Origin: Lachnospiraceae bacterium
Lineage (GTDB): Bacteria > Bacillota > Clostridia > Lachnospirales > Lachnospiraceae
Direction of reading: 5' to 3'
NCBI GenBank assembly: GCA_022769665.1
Contig: JALEIR010000010.1
Span: 1-64,000, forward strand
DNA: 64,000 nucleotides
The position numbers were made by a program, and so were the translations under genes. The notes under the pieces are model-generated. The model made no database searches, had not been told where the DNA came from, and saw only the letters and a list, made by a program, of their open reading frames with translations. Shown here piece after piece: positions 28,276-35,645 of this stretch (position 1 is its first letter; each line of letters starts with the position of its first letter).

Positions 28276-29208
28276 TTACCACAGACTATTTTCGCCTACG
28301 CTCTTCGAAATCCGGTTTACTAAAATCAGTAGCATAAAATTGACAATCGTGCTAAAAAGATTGATTGCAGCCGAGTAGCTGTACTGTGTATTTACCACGC
28401 CAATCTTATAGACATAGGTGGAAATCACTTCGCTAGCAGAAATATTCAAATCGTTCTGCATGAGGTATACCTTTTCAAAGCCAAGGCTCATCAATCCGCC
28501 CGCACGCATAATCAGCATAATGACCGCAGTCGGCATCAGCATCGGAATGTCTACATACCGGATTTTTTGTAAACTGGATGCACCATCTACGGTAGCCGCT
28601 TCGTACAGGCTTGGGTCAATTCCCGAGAGTGCCGCCAGATAAATAATGCTGTCCCACCCTGCATGCTGCCATATATCCGACCATACATATAGATGCTTAA
28701 ATGCTGTAGCCTTTCCCATTAAATTAGGTGCTTCAAACCCAAGTGCGTTACAAATTGCCCCGAAGATACCACTCCCCGGTGACAAAAGCAATGTCAGCAA
28801 TCCTACCATGACCACAGTGGAAATAAAGTGCGGCATATAGGTCACTGTCTGAAAAAACTTTTTGTACTTGCCGTTCTTCATCTGATTGATTCCCAGTGCC
28901 AAAACAATGGGGACCGGGAAAACCAAAAGGCTATACAATGTAATTGTCAGCGTATTGATTATCGTGGTTTTAAACTGATAGGAGACAAAAAACTTTTGAA
29001 AATATTTATACCAGGGTTCCGCCCATGCGCTCCCCAGAATCCCCTCACTGGCCCGATAATCCTTAAACGCAATCAGCACACCGTACATAGGCCGATAGGA
29101 AAAACATATTAACAAAAACACCGCCGGTAACAACATCAGATACAAACCCAAATTTCGTTGAATTCGTAAACAAAGATTTCCTTTTCTGATTTTCTTGCAT
29201 TTATCCAT
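28276..29208 (-). CDS. sugar ABC permease, LplB/YteP type
   Basis: A 310-aa permease with six helices. The EAA loop reads EAATVDGASSLQKIRYVDIPML. It pairs with the YtcP-type permease. It lies 36 bases after the GH13 gene, within one operon driven from the divergent promoter near 30930. Confidence 0.92.
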   Translation of the reverse strand: MDKCKKIRKGNLCLRIQRNLGLYLMLLPAVFLLICFSYRPMYGVLIAFKDYRASEGILGSAWAEPWYKYFQKFFVSYQFKTTIINTLTITLYSLLVFPVPIVLALGINQMKNGKYKKFFQTVTYMPHFISTVVMVGLLTLLLSPGSGIFGAICNALGFEAPNLMGKATAFKHLYVWSDIWQHAGWDSIIYLAALSGIDPSLYEAATVDGASSLQKIRYVDIPMLMPTAVIMLIMRAGGLMSLGFEKVYLMQNDLNISASEVISTYVYKIGVVNTQYSYSAAINLFSTIVNFMLLILVNRISKSVGENSLW

Positions 29209-29244
29209 TTCGAAACAAACCTCCCCATGTGCCGACTGAAACTA

Positions 29245-30882
29245 TCAGTCTGCTGTCCTTTTCCTATATACTCTTGCCTCATATGGCTTTAATTCCACGT
29301 TCCCTTTTTCGTAATTAGAAAGAAGCAACTCATATTCTCCTTCTTTTTCTTCGCGGAAAACCTTACAATACCAGTCATCATCAATCTCAGAAGCCGTGAA
29401 ATTGCAAATCACAATGACTTTTTCACCTTCACTGCACCTTACATAAGCAAACAACTGTTTGTGCTCCGGCAGAAGCAGTTCATAATCTCCGCGGCAGATA
29501 GACTTAAGCTGTTTTCTCAAGTGGATTAGTGCCTTATAGTAGTTCAAAACCGAACCACTCCTCTGTAGCTGTTCTTCTGCATTTATTTCTGTATAGTTAG
29601 GATTCACCTTTATCCATGGTGTTCCTGTTGTAAATCCACCATTTGGGGAAGCATTCCATTGCATTGGTGTTCTGGCATTGTCTCGACCTTTTGTATAAAT
29701 GGATTGCATTATTTCCTCCTTCGGATATCCCTTTTCCAGCCTTTCCCTATACAAATTCAGTAATTCTATATCCCGGTATTCCTCAATCGGATACTTTACA
29801 TTCGTCATTGCAAGTTCTTCTCCCTGATAAATGAACGGGGTTCCCTTCATGAAATAAAGAAGCGTTGCCAGCATTTTTGCCGATTCCTCACGATATGTAT
29901 CATCATTTCCCCAACGCGAAACTATTCTTGGCAAATCGTGATTATTCCAAAACAGGCTGTTCCAACCATTATCCGAAAGTTCTGTCTGCCATTTTGAGAG
30001 AATCTTTTTCAATTTTACAAAATCAAGAGGTTTTAAATCCCATTTTTCCTTACCTTCCTGCTGGTCCAGCAAACTATGTTCAAATTGAAATACCATGGAA
30101 AATTCATCGCCGTCCAAGTTGCTGAAAATTTTTGCTGTTTCAGGGGTTGCTCCCCAGGTTTCACCAACAGTCAACAGATTTTTTCCGCCGAACGTCCGGG
30201 CATTCATTTCTCTGATATACTCGTGCAGATGAGGGCCATTTCCGGTGATTCCTTTAAGTGGTTCTTTCCCGATTAAATCAATAACATCCAGCCGGAAGCC
30301 TCCTACTCCTTTGTCTATCCACCAATTAATCATCCGATAAATTTCATATCTCATATTCTTGTTTTCCCAGTTAAGATCTGGCTGTTTAACAGAAAACTGA
30401 TGCAGATAATACTGCTTTAATTCCGGTACCCACTCCCATGCTGATCCTCCAAAGCAGGAACATAATTCATTGGGTGGATGTCCCTCTTCACCATCTACCC
30501 ACACATAATAGTCATGGTAACGGTTATCCCTGCTCTTTTTTGCTTCCTGAAACCAAATATGTTCATCGGAAGAATGATTCAATACAAGGTCCATTAAAAC
30601 ACAGATTCCTCTTTCCTTCGCTTTCGCAATCAATTCCTCCATATCTGACAAACCGCCAAACATAGGATCAATGCTCATATAATCTGCAATATCATAACCA
30701 TTGTCATCTTGAGGGGATTTATATACCGGTGTAATCCACAAAGCATCAACGCCAAGTTCCTTCAGATAGTCCAGTTTTGAAATAATTCCCTGTAAATCAC
30801 CGATTCCGTCCCCATTGCTATCCATAAAGCTCCTTGGATAAATTTCGTACACAACCGCTTCTTTCCACCAATCTTTTTTCAT
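29245..30882 (-). CDS. GH13 alpha-glucosidase (oligo-1,6-glucosidase type)
   Basis: A 545-aa cytoplasmic enzyme. The conserved regions are LMDLVLNHSSDEH, GFRLDVIDLIG (nucleophile Asp), TVGETWG (acid/base Glu) and FWNNHDLPR. The length and N-terminus (WWKEAVVYEIYPRSF) match GH13 oligo-1,6-glucosidase/alpha-glucosidase enzymes acting on isomalto-oligosaccharides, trehalose-like or maltose-like sugars. The start at 30882 has GAGGAG upstream. First gene of the operon, right behind the LacI operator. Confidence 0.92.
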   Translation of the reverse strand: MKKDWWKEAVVYEIYPRSFMDSNGDGIGDLQGIISKLDYLKELGVDALWITPVYKSPQDDNGYDIADYMSIDPMFGGLSDMEELIAKAKERGICVLMDLVLNHSSDEHIWFQEAKKSRDNRYHDYYVWVDGEEGHPPNELCSCFGGSAWEWVPELKQYYLHQFSVKQPDLNWENKNMRYEIYRMINWWIDKGVGGFRLDVIDLIGKEPLKGITGNGPHLHEYIREMNARTFGGKNLLTVGETWGATPETAKIFSNLDGDEFSMVFQFEHSLLDQQEGKEKWDLKPLDFVKLKKILSKWQTELSDNGWNSLFWNNHDLPRIVSRWGNDDTYREESAKMLATLLYFMKGTPFIYQGEELAMTNVKYPIEEYRDIELLNLYRERLEKGYPKEEIMQSIYTKGRDNARTPMQWNASPNGGFTTGTPWIKVNPNYTEINAEEQLQRSGSVLNYYKALIHLRKQLKSICRGDYELLLPEHKQLFAYVRCSEGEKVIVICNFTASEIDDDWYCKVFREEKEGEYELLLSNYEKGNVELKPYEARVYRKRTAD

Positions 30883-30904
30883 ATCTTCTCCTCTTGCCAT
30901 TACT

Positions 30905-30916
30905 GTTAACGTTAAC
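30905..30916. promoter_or_regulatory. LacI-family operator
   Basis: GTTAACGTTAAC, a perfect palindrome with a central CG, the hallmark of LacI-family operators. It covers about +1 to +12 of the leftward transcript, where a bound repressor would block initiation. A degenerate relative, GTTATCGTTATC, lies at 31059-31070 nearer the regulator gene and could be a second site. Confidence 0.82.
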
Positions 30917-30923
30917 TATTGTT

Positions 30924-30952
30924 ATGTTAGCATTCAGCTGCAGATATGTCAA
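30924..30952 (-). promoter_or_regulatory. promoter of the alpha-glucoside operon
   Basis: On the minus strand TTGACA (30947-30952), 17 bases, then TAACAT (30924-30929). The predicted start is at the operator palindrome. About 35 bases remain to the GH13 ATG. Confidence 0.8.
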
Positions 30953-31099
30953 TATTTATTATACATGTTTGTCAGTATTATATATTTTCCATTTCTTGAT
31001 TTTGTGCTTTTTGTATAGTTATTCCTTTATCCTGTCAAATTTTTATCTCTCTTTAGACGTTATCGTTATCATTATGAGATAGGAATCGCTAAATACCTA

Positions 31100-31143
31100 T
31101 TGCGTATGCACTTTAATTTGGATATAATAACTCATATCCAAAT
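31100..31143 (+). promoter_or_regulatory. probable promoter of the LacI regulator with overlapping inverted repeat
   Basis: TTGCGT (31100-31105), 17 bases, TATAAT (31123-31128). The -10 is embedded in a perfect 10-bp inverted repeat (ATTTGGATAT at 31116-31125, ATATCCAAAT at 31134-31143) that could be a second regulator's site or an RNA hairpin. The 283-base divergent region otherwise holds only AT-rich sequence. Confidence 0.55.
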
Positions 31144-31183
31144 CATTAATGAGTATTCTCGTTTTACTTATGAAGGAGTTTTT

Positions 31184-32179
31184 ATGGTCACCCTAAAAGA
31201 TATTGCAAAAGAAGCCGGTGTCAGCGTCATGATGGTGTCTCGTGTAATAAACAAACGTTTTTCCGAGGTTTCTGAAGAAAACATAGCAAAGATACAGGAA
31301 ATCAGCACAAGACTTGGTTATGTTCCAAACTCTTCCGCTCGGAGTCTGTCCTCAAAATCCTCCAGAATTATCTCCATTATCATCCAAGGGAGCGAAAATC
31401 CTCTTGAATCTCCCTATAATGCTGCAATGCTGGGGCAAATTATCCAGGAAATACAGGGAAGAGGATATAACTCCATGGTTCATTTTGTAATAGACAAATA
31501 TTCGGAGGTGACACAGCATTTAAAGTCCTGGAAGGCGGAAGGAGCTATTTTTCTGGGAACTTTTGATAAGGATATTCAGCAAATTCAGGCAGATAATCAA
31601 ATTCCGTTAGTATTTACGGACAGCTACAGCAGCATCCGCCAGATTACCAATATTGGCATTGATGATTATAAAGGCGGTGTACTGGCAGCCCGGCATCTGA
31701 TTGAGAACGGTCATCGTCATTTTGCCTTTGTTGCTCCTCATCTCAACACCAGTCAGTTGATTCAGCAACGATTAAAGGGGTATTCCGATACAATAAAAGA
31801 AGCAGGGTTCACCCTGCTTCCTTCACATATTATTGATATGCACGATTTAGAAACAAACCTTGAAATACTATGTTCCTCTCAGCAACCGATTACTGCAATT
31901 TTTGCTGCGACAGACTGCTGTGCCGTTACACTTATAGATCTTCTGCGTCAGAAAAACTATCAGGTTCCTGAAGATTTTTCAATTATTGGTTTTGACAATC
32001 TTCCCATCTGTCAGTACACCACTCCGAGACTGACTACTATTTCGCAGGATATCCGGCAAAAAGCACAGTATGCATCGGACATTTTATTCCAGCATCTACA
32101 GAACGATACCCTGCCCACTCAAAATGTAATTATGGATGTGAAACTAATCTCTCGCGAGTCTGTCAGAAAGCTTGTATAG
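31184..32179 (+). CDS. LacI-family transcriptional regulator
   Basis: A 331-aa regulator. The N-terminal helix-turn-helix begins VTLKDIAKEAGVSVMMVSRVIN, followed by the hinge NSSARSLSSKSS and a periplasmic-binding-protein-like sugar domain. The start at MVTLKDI has GAAGGAG upstream. Divergent from the alpha-glucoside operon and very likely its local repressor, acting at the palindromic operators between them. The inducing sugar is not evident. Confidence 0.93.
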   Translation: MVTLKDIAKEAGVSVMMVSRVINKRFSEVSEENIAKIQEISTRLGYVPNSSARSLSSKSSRIISIIIQGSENPLESPYNAAMLGQIIQEIQGRGYNSMVHFVIDKYSEVTQHLKSWKAEGAIFLGTFDKDIQQIQADNQIPLVFTDSYSSIRQITNIGIDDYKGGVLAARHLIENGHRHFAFVAPHLNTSQLIQQRLKGYSDTIKEAGFTLLPSHIIDMHDLETNLEILCSSQQPITAIFAATDCCAVTLIDLLRQKNYQVPEDFSIIGFDNLPICQYTTPRLTTISQDIRQKAQYASDILFQHLQNDTLPTQNVIMDVKLISRESVRKLV

Positions 32180-32200
32180 TTTGGCTTATTTTCATCGGTT

Positions 32201-32233
32201 CCGGTGGCTTTGACATTTTCACGGTGTCATGCT
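32201..32233. repeat. right copy of 33-bp direct repeat flanking the sugar cluster
   Basis: Matches 21101-21133 with three mismatches. It lies 21 bases past the LacI stop and contributes the -35 and spacer of the promoter for the next gene. The short arms TGACA and TGTCA inside it are themselves inverted. Confidence 0.85.
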
Positions 32234-32238
32234 ATGAT
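32210..32238 (+). promoter_or_regulatory. near-consensus promoter for the small membrane protein
   Basis: TTGACA (32210-32215), 17-base spacer, TATGAT (32233-32238). The -35 and spacer belong to the direct repeat and the -10 straddles its right edge. The ATG follows at 32307. Confidence 0.85.
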
Positions 32239-32306
32239 GAAAAACAGTTCAATAAACATTGCAGGATCTGTCAGTCCGACTGCAACGAAAGGTGAGAAAA
32301 CACGAC

Positions 32307-32690
32307 ATGCAGGAAAATGTGAATAGGAATAACGGAAGCACAAATAAAGAAAACTCAAAAGGACAAAATCAGGTTCCCGGTAAAAAGATTACCTCCAAAC
32401 AGGTGGTTGCCATCATCGGCGTAGTCCTTCTTGTTCTCATGTATATTGTGACACTGTTTGCAGCTGTCTTTGACAGTTCCGCATCGGGAAGACTGTTCTG
32501 GATGTGTCTTTTTTCCACGGTAGCCATTCCCATCCTGATTTGGATTTATACCTGGATGTACGGTGTACTGACAAAAAAGCAGACCATCGCTGATTTTGAT
32601 TTGGGCGGCAGACCCGAACACACTTCGGACGAGGTCCGGGACCATTCCTCAGATTCCACTGCGGACACCACCGAAGCTCCGGAAGAATAA
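32307..32690 (+). CDS. small two-helix membrane protein, unknown
   Basis: A 127-aa protein not recognised as a named family. An Asn/Lys/Gln-rich hydrophilic N-terminus (~30 residues) is followed by two membrane helices (about 34-57 and 65-92) and an acidic Ser/Thr/Glu-rich tail. AAAGGTGAG lies about 11 bases before the chosen ATG. It has its own strong promoter and is convergent with the HAD gene 7 bases away. Confidence 0.65.
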   Translation: MQENVNRNNGSTNKENSKGQNQVPGKKITSKQVVAIIGVVLLVLMYIVTLFAAVFDSSASGRLFWMCLFSTVAIPILIWIYTWMYGVLTKKQTIADFDLGGRPEHTSDEVRDHSSDSTADTTEAPEE

Positions 32691-32697
32691 TGTTGCT

Positions 32698-33300
32698 TTA
32701 TTCCACTCCCAAGACCTTCAGTTCTTCCTCCGCCTGTTCCTTTGTCTTAAAGCAAATTCCATAAAAACCGTACTTTCTCGCTGCTTCCACATTTTTTAAA
32801 GTATCGTCCAAAAAGACGCACTCTTCCGCTTTCAATTCATATCTGGAAAGCAGCAAATCATATATTTCCTTTTCAGGCTTAATCACCTTATCGAGGTAGG
32901 AAAGAATACCGCCGTCGGTGTAGGGCAGAAAATCCAGCGCCTCCGCACACTCCACATAAGCCTTATAAGAAAAATTGGAAAGATAATATACCCCATACCC
33001 CTTTGCTTTCAGCTCCTGTATCCAGGGTATTGCATAACTTCTGGGTGTCACCAGTCCCTTGATATTGTCATAAGCCTGATGCAGTTCCTTCTCAATTCCC
33101 GGGTCTGCTTTGACAAACTCCGCCATAATCTTGTCCTGGTCCCACTCTCCTCTGTCAAATTCATTCCAGTAAGGGCTTAAAACGGATGCCTTTGCGATTC
33201 TGTCTACCATAGCATCATCAAATCCCTTATCCCGCAAAAAATCCTTCCATCGATAATCTGCCAGCACATTTCCGATATCAAAAATAATGTTGCGAATCAT
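32698..33300 (-). CDS. HAD-superfamily hydrolase
   Basis: A 200-aa HAD phosphatase of subfamily IA with cap domain. Motif I is IIFDIGNVLADY (a GNV variant of DxD, as in YihX-like enzymes), motif II LSNFS, motif III KPEKEIYDLL and motif IV ECVFLDDTLKNVEAA. YihX-like enzymes dephosphorylate sugar phosphates such as alpha-glucose-1-phosphate; the substrate here is inference. It follows the LysR gene by 22 bases. Confidence 0.88.
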   Translation of the reverse strand: MIRNIIFDIGNVLADYRWKDFLRDKGFDDAMVDRIAKASVLSPYWNEFDRGEWDQDKIMAEFVKADPGIEKELHQAYDNIKGLVTPRSYAIPWIQELKAKGYGVYYLSNFSYKAYVECAEALDFLPYTDGGILSYLDKVIKPEKEIYDLLLSRYELKAEECVFLDDTLKNVEAARKYGFYGICFKTKEQAEEELKVLGVE

Positions 33301-33322
33301 TCTGTCTCTCCTCTTTGTTTCG

Positions 33323-34207
33323 TCAAATTCCCATTATCTCCAAAAGTTTGCCCGACGCCGCCGGAAGCGCACTTTTCCTGCTCTTTACCACACTGAAAGC
33401 CCTCTTGGGTATCATCTTGTTAAAACGAAGTTCAAACAAGAGTCCCGACTCCAGTGCTTCCTTTGCGAAATCCCGGACAACACAACCTATTCCAAGATTT
33501 CTCAGGGCAAACTGGACAATCATATCACTTGTTGCAAGTTCAAATTCCGGCCGCAGAACAACTCCGTTCTCTGCCAGATACTCATCCATATAACTTCTGG
33601 TACTGGTATTGTTCTCCAGAAAAATCGTGGGCAGCTTCTCCAAATCCTGAAAATCAAGCATTTTATTTTTATAGGAAATAAATCTTCTCCCCGCCACGAA
33701 CACATCTTCAATTTTCCGCACCGGAACCGCCGACATGTCCTCCGAAACCTCAAAAGGAGTGCTCACCACCCCGAAATCGATTTTTCCCTCCCTGAGCGCA
33801 GTCAGTGTTTCCGGGGTGGGACCGTTGGATACAATAACTTTGATATCAGGATAGTGCTCATGAAACTTTTCCAAAAAGGGAAGCAGATAAAACTGCAGTG
33901 TCATATCGCTGGCGCCAATGTGTACCTCTCCATGCTCCAGATTCTGCATCTGACACACCTTTTCCACGCCAAGTTCAATCTGCTCATAGCCCTTTGACAC
34001 ATAGGAATACAAAAGCTCACCCTCTGCGGTGAGCTTCACCCCCCTGGCTGCCCGGCAAAACAGTGAAACGCCCAGATTTTTTTCCAACTGCTTCAGGGAT
34101 TGGCTTACCGCAGGCTGGGAAATAGACAGCAAAGCGGCAGCACCCGTGACGCTGCCGCTTTTTGCCGTATAATAAAACACTTTAAAATACTCAAGATTAC
34201 TAATCAT
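33323..34207 (-). CDS. LysR-family transcriptional regulator
   Basis: A 294-aa regulator. The N-terminal winged helix includes SGSVTGAAALLSISQPAVSQSLKQLE, and a two-lobed effector domain follows. It starts immediately after purA (1 base gap) and is followed by the HAD gene, so it is probably expressed with purA rather than divergent from a target in the usual LysR fashion. Its target and effector are not evident. Confidence 0.9.
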   Translation of the reverse strand: MISNLEYFKVFYYTAKSGSVTGAAALLSISQPAVSQSLKQLEKNLGVSLFCRAARGVKLTAEGELLYSYVSKGYEQIELGVEKVCQMQNLEHGEVHIGASDMTLQFYLLPFLEKFHEHYPDIKVIVSNGPTPETLTALREGKIDFGVVSTPFEVSEDMSAVPVRKIEDVFVAGRRFISYKNKMLDFQDLEKLPTIFLENNTSTRSYMDEYLAENGVVLRPEFELATSDMIVQFALRNLGIGCVVRDFAKEALESGLLFELRFNKMIPKRAFSVVKSRKSALPAASGKLLEIMGI

Positions 34208-34208
34208 A

Positions 34209-35501
34209 TTATTTCTTTAATGCGCTTTCTCTGTAGATGATGTCGTCTCTTCCGGGGCCGTTGCTGACCATGGTGATGGGATATCCGATCTGGCTCTCAA
34301 TAAACTCAATATAATTTCTGCAGTTCTCAGGCAGTTCCTCATACTTTCTGATACCCCGGATTTCACACTTCCAACCGGGCAGAGTCTTGAGTACAGGCTT
34401 CGCCTTCTCCAGCTTTGCCGTAACAGGGAACTCGGTAGTCACCTCACCGTCAATATCATAGCCCACGCATACGGGAATCTCATCCAGATAACCAAGCACA
34501 TCCAGTACAGTAAATGCCACATCCGTGGTTCCCTGAAGTCTGCAGCCGTACTTGGAAGCGACACAGTCAAACCATCCCACACGTCTGGGGCGTCCGGTAG
34601 TCGCACCGTACTCTCCGCCGTCGCCGCCTCTGCGTCTCAGTTCCTCGGCCTCATCTCCGAACAGTTCGGACACGAAAGCGCCTGCACCTACGGCAGAGGA
34701 ATAAGCTTTGCAGACTGTTACAATCTGCTTGATTTCATAAGGAGGAAGTCCTGCGCCGATGGCGCCGTAAGCAGCCAATGTGGAGGAGGAAGTCACCATG
34801 GGGTAGATACCGTGGTCGGGGTCCTTTAAAGTACCCAGCTGTCCCTCCAGCAGAACGGTCTTGCCCTCCTTCAGTGCCTTATCCAAAAATGCGGAAACAT
34901 CGCACACATAGGGTGCTACCATATCTCTGTATTCATGCAGTGTGTTTAAAAGTTCCTTGGCATCAATCAAAGGCTTATGATACAAATGCTCCAGCAGAAC
35001 ATTCTTCAATTCACAGATTCTCTCAACTTTTTCCTGCAGCAGTTCCTCGTCAAAGAGCTCGCTGACCTGGAAACCGATTTTTGCATATTTGTCGGAGTAG
35101 AAGGGAGCAATGCCGGACTTTGTGGAGCCAAAGGACTTACCACCCAGTCTTTCCTCCTCGTACTGGTCAAATAAAATGTGATAAGGCATTACAATCTGCG
35201 CTCTGTTGGATACCAGAATTTTGGGCATAGGTACATTTCTGTCCACGATAGACTGAATCTCCTTGAACAAAAGGGGAATGTTCAATGCCACTCCGTTTCC
35301 GATTACACTGGTGGTATGATTGTAAAACACACCGGAGGGAAGCGTGTGAAGCGCGAACTTACCGTAGTTGTTCACAATGGTATGTCCCGCATTTGCTCCG
35401 CCCTGAAAGCGCACAATGATGTCCGCCTCCTGTGCCATCATATCGGTAATCTTTCCTTTTCCCTCGTCGCCCCAGTTGGCGCCTACTATTGCCTTAACCA
35501 T
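34209..35501 (-). CDS. purA: adenylosuccinate synthase
   Basis: A 430-aa enzyme joining IMP and aspartate with GTP to give adenylosuccinate. The N-terminal GANWGDEGKGKITD P-loop, the catalytic His region GGANAGHTIV and GTTGRPRRVGWFD-type GTP-binding segments are present. GGAGG precedes the ATG at 35501. With purB at 43.4 kb it completes IMP to AMP conversion. LysR and HAD genes follow it closely. Confidence 0.96.
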   Translation of the reverse strand: MVKAIVGANWGDEGKGKITDMMAQEADIIVRFQGGANAGHTIVNNYGKFALHTLPSGVFYNHTTSVIGNGVALNIPLLFKEIQSIVDRNVPMPKILVSNRAQIVMPYHILFDQYEEERLGGKSFGSTKSGIAPFYSDKYAKIGFQVSELFDEELLQEKVERICELKNVLLEHLYHKPLIDAKELLNTLHEYRDMVAPYVCDVSAFLDKALKEGKTVLLEGQLGTLKDPDHGIYPMVTSSSTLAAYGAIGAGLPPYEIKQIVTVCKAYSSAVGAGAFVSELFGDEAEELRRRGGDGGEYGATTGRPRRVGWFDCVASKYGCRLQGTTDVAFTVLDVLGYLDEIPVCVGYDIDGEVTTEFPVTAKLEKAKPVLKTLPGWKCEIRGIRKYEELPENCRNYIEFIESQIGYPITMVSNGPGRDDIIYRESALKK

Positions 35502-35560
35502 GTTTTTCCTCCATTCCCTGCCCTTGAACCGGCAGGCTGACAACTTTTTTTAACGAAGTA

Positions 35561-35588
35561 ATTATAGCATAGCTAATTTCATAAGTAA
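35561..35588 (-). promoter_or_regulatory. probable purA promoter
   Basis: On the minus strand TTACTT (35583-35588), 16 bases, TATAAT (35561-35566). A second overlapping choice (TTGATT with TATGCT, 17 bases) exists in the same AT-rich block. Confidence 0.6.
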
Positions 35589-35645
35589 AATCAATATATT
35601 TTATACTTATTATAGTTTTTCCTTATGCATTGTACATATTACTTT

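Noticed and set aside
21101-32233. Transposon or integrative element with its own recombinase
   Set aside because: All genes between the repeats are sugar-utilisation genes; no transposase or integrase, so only a repeat-flanked insertion can be claimed.
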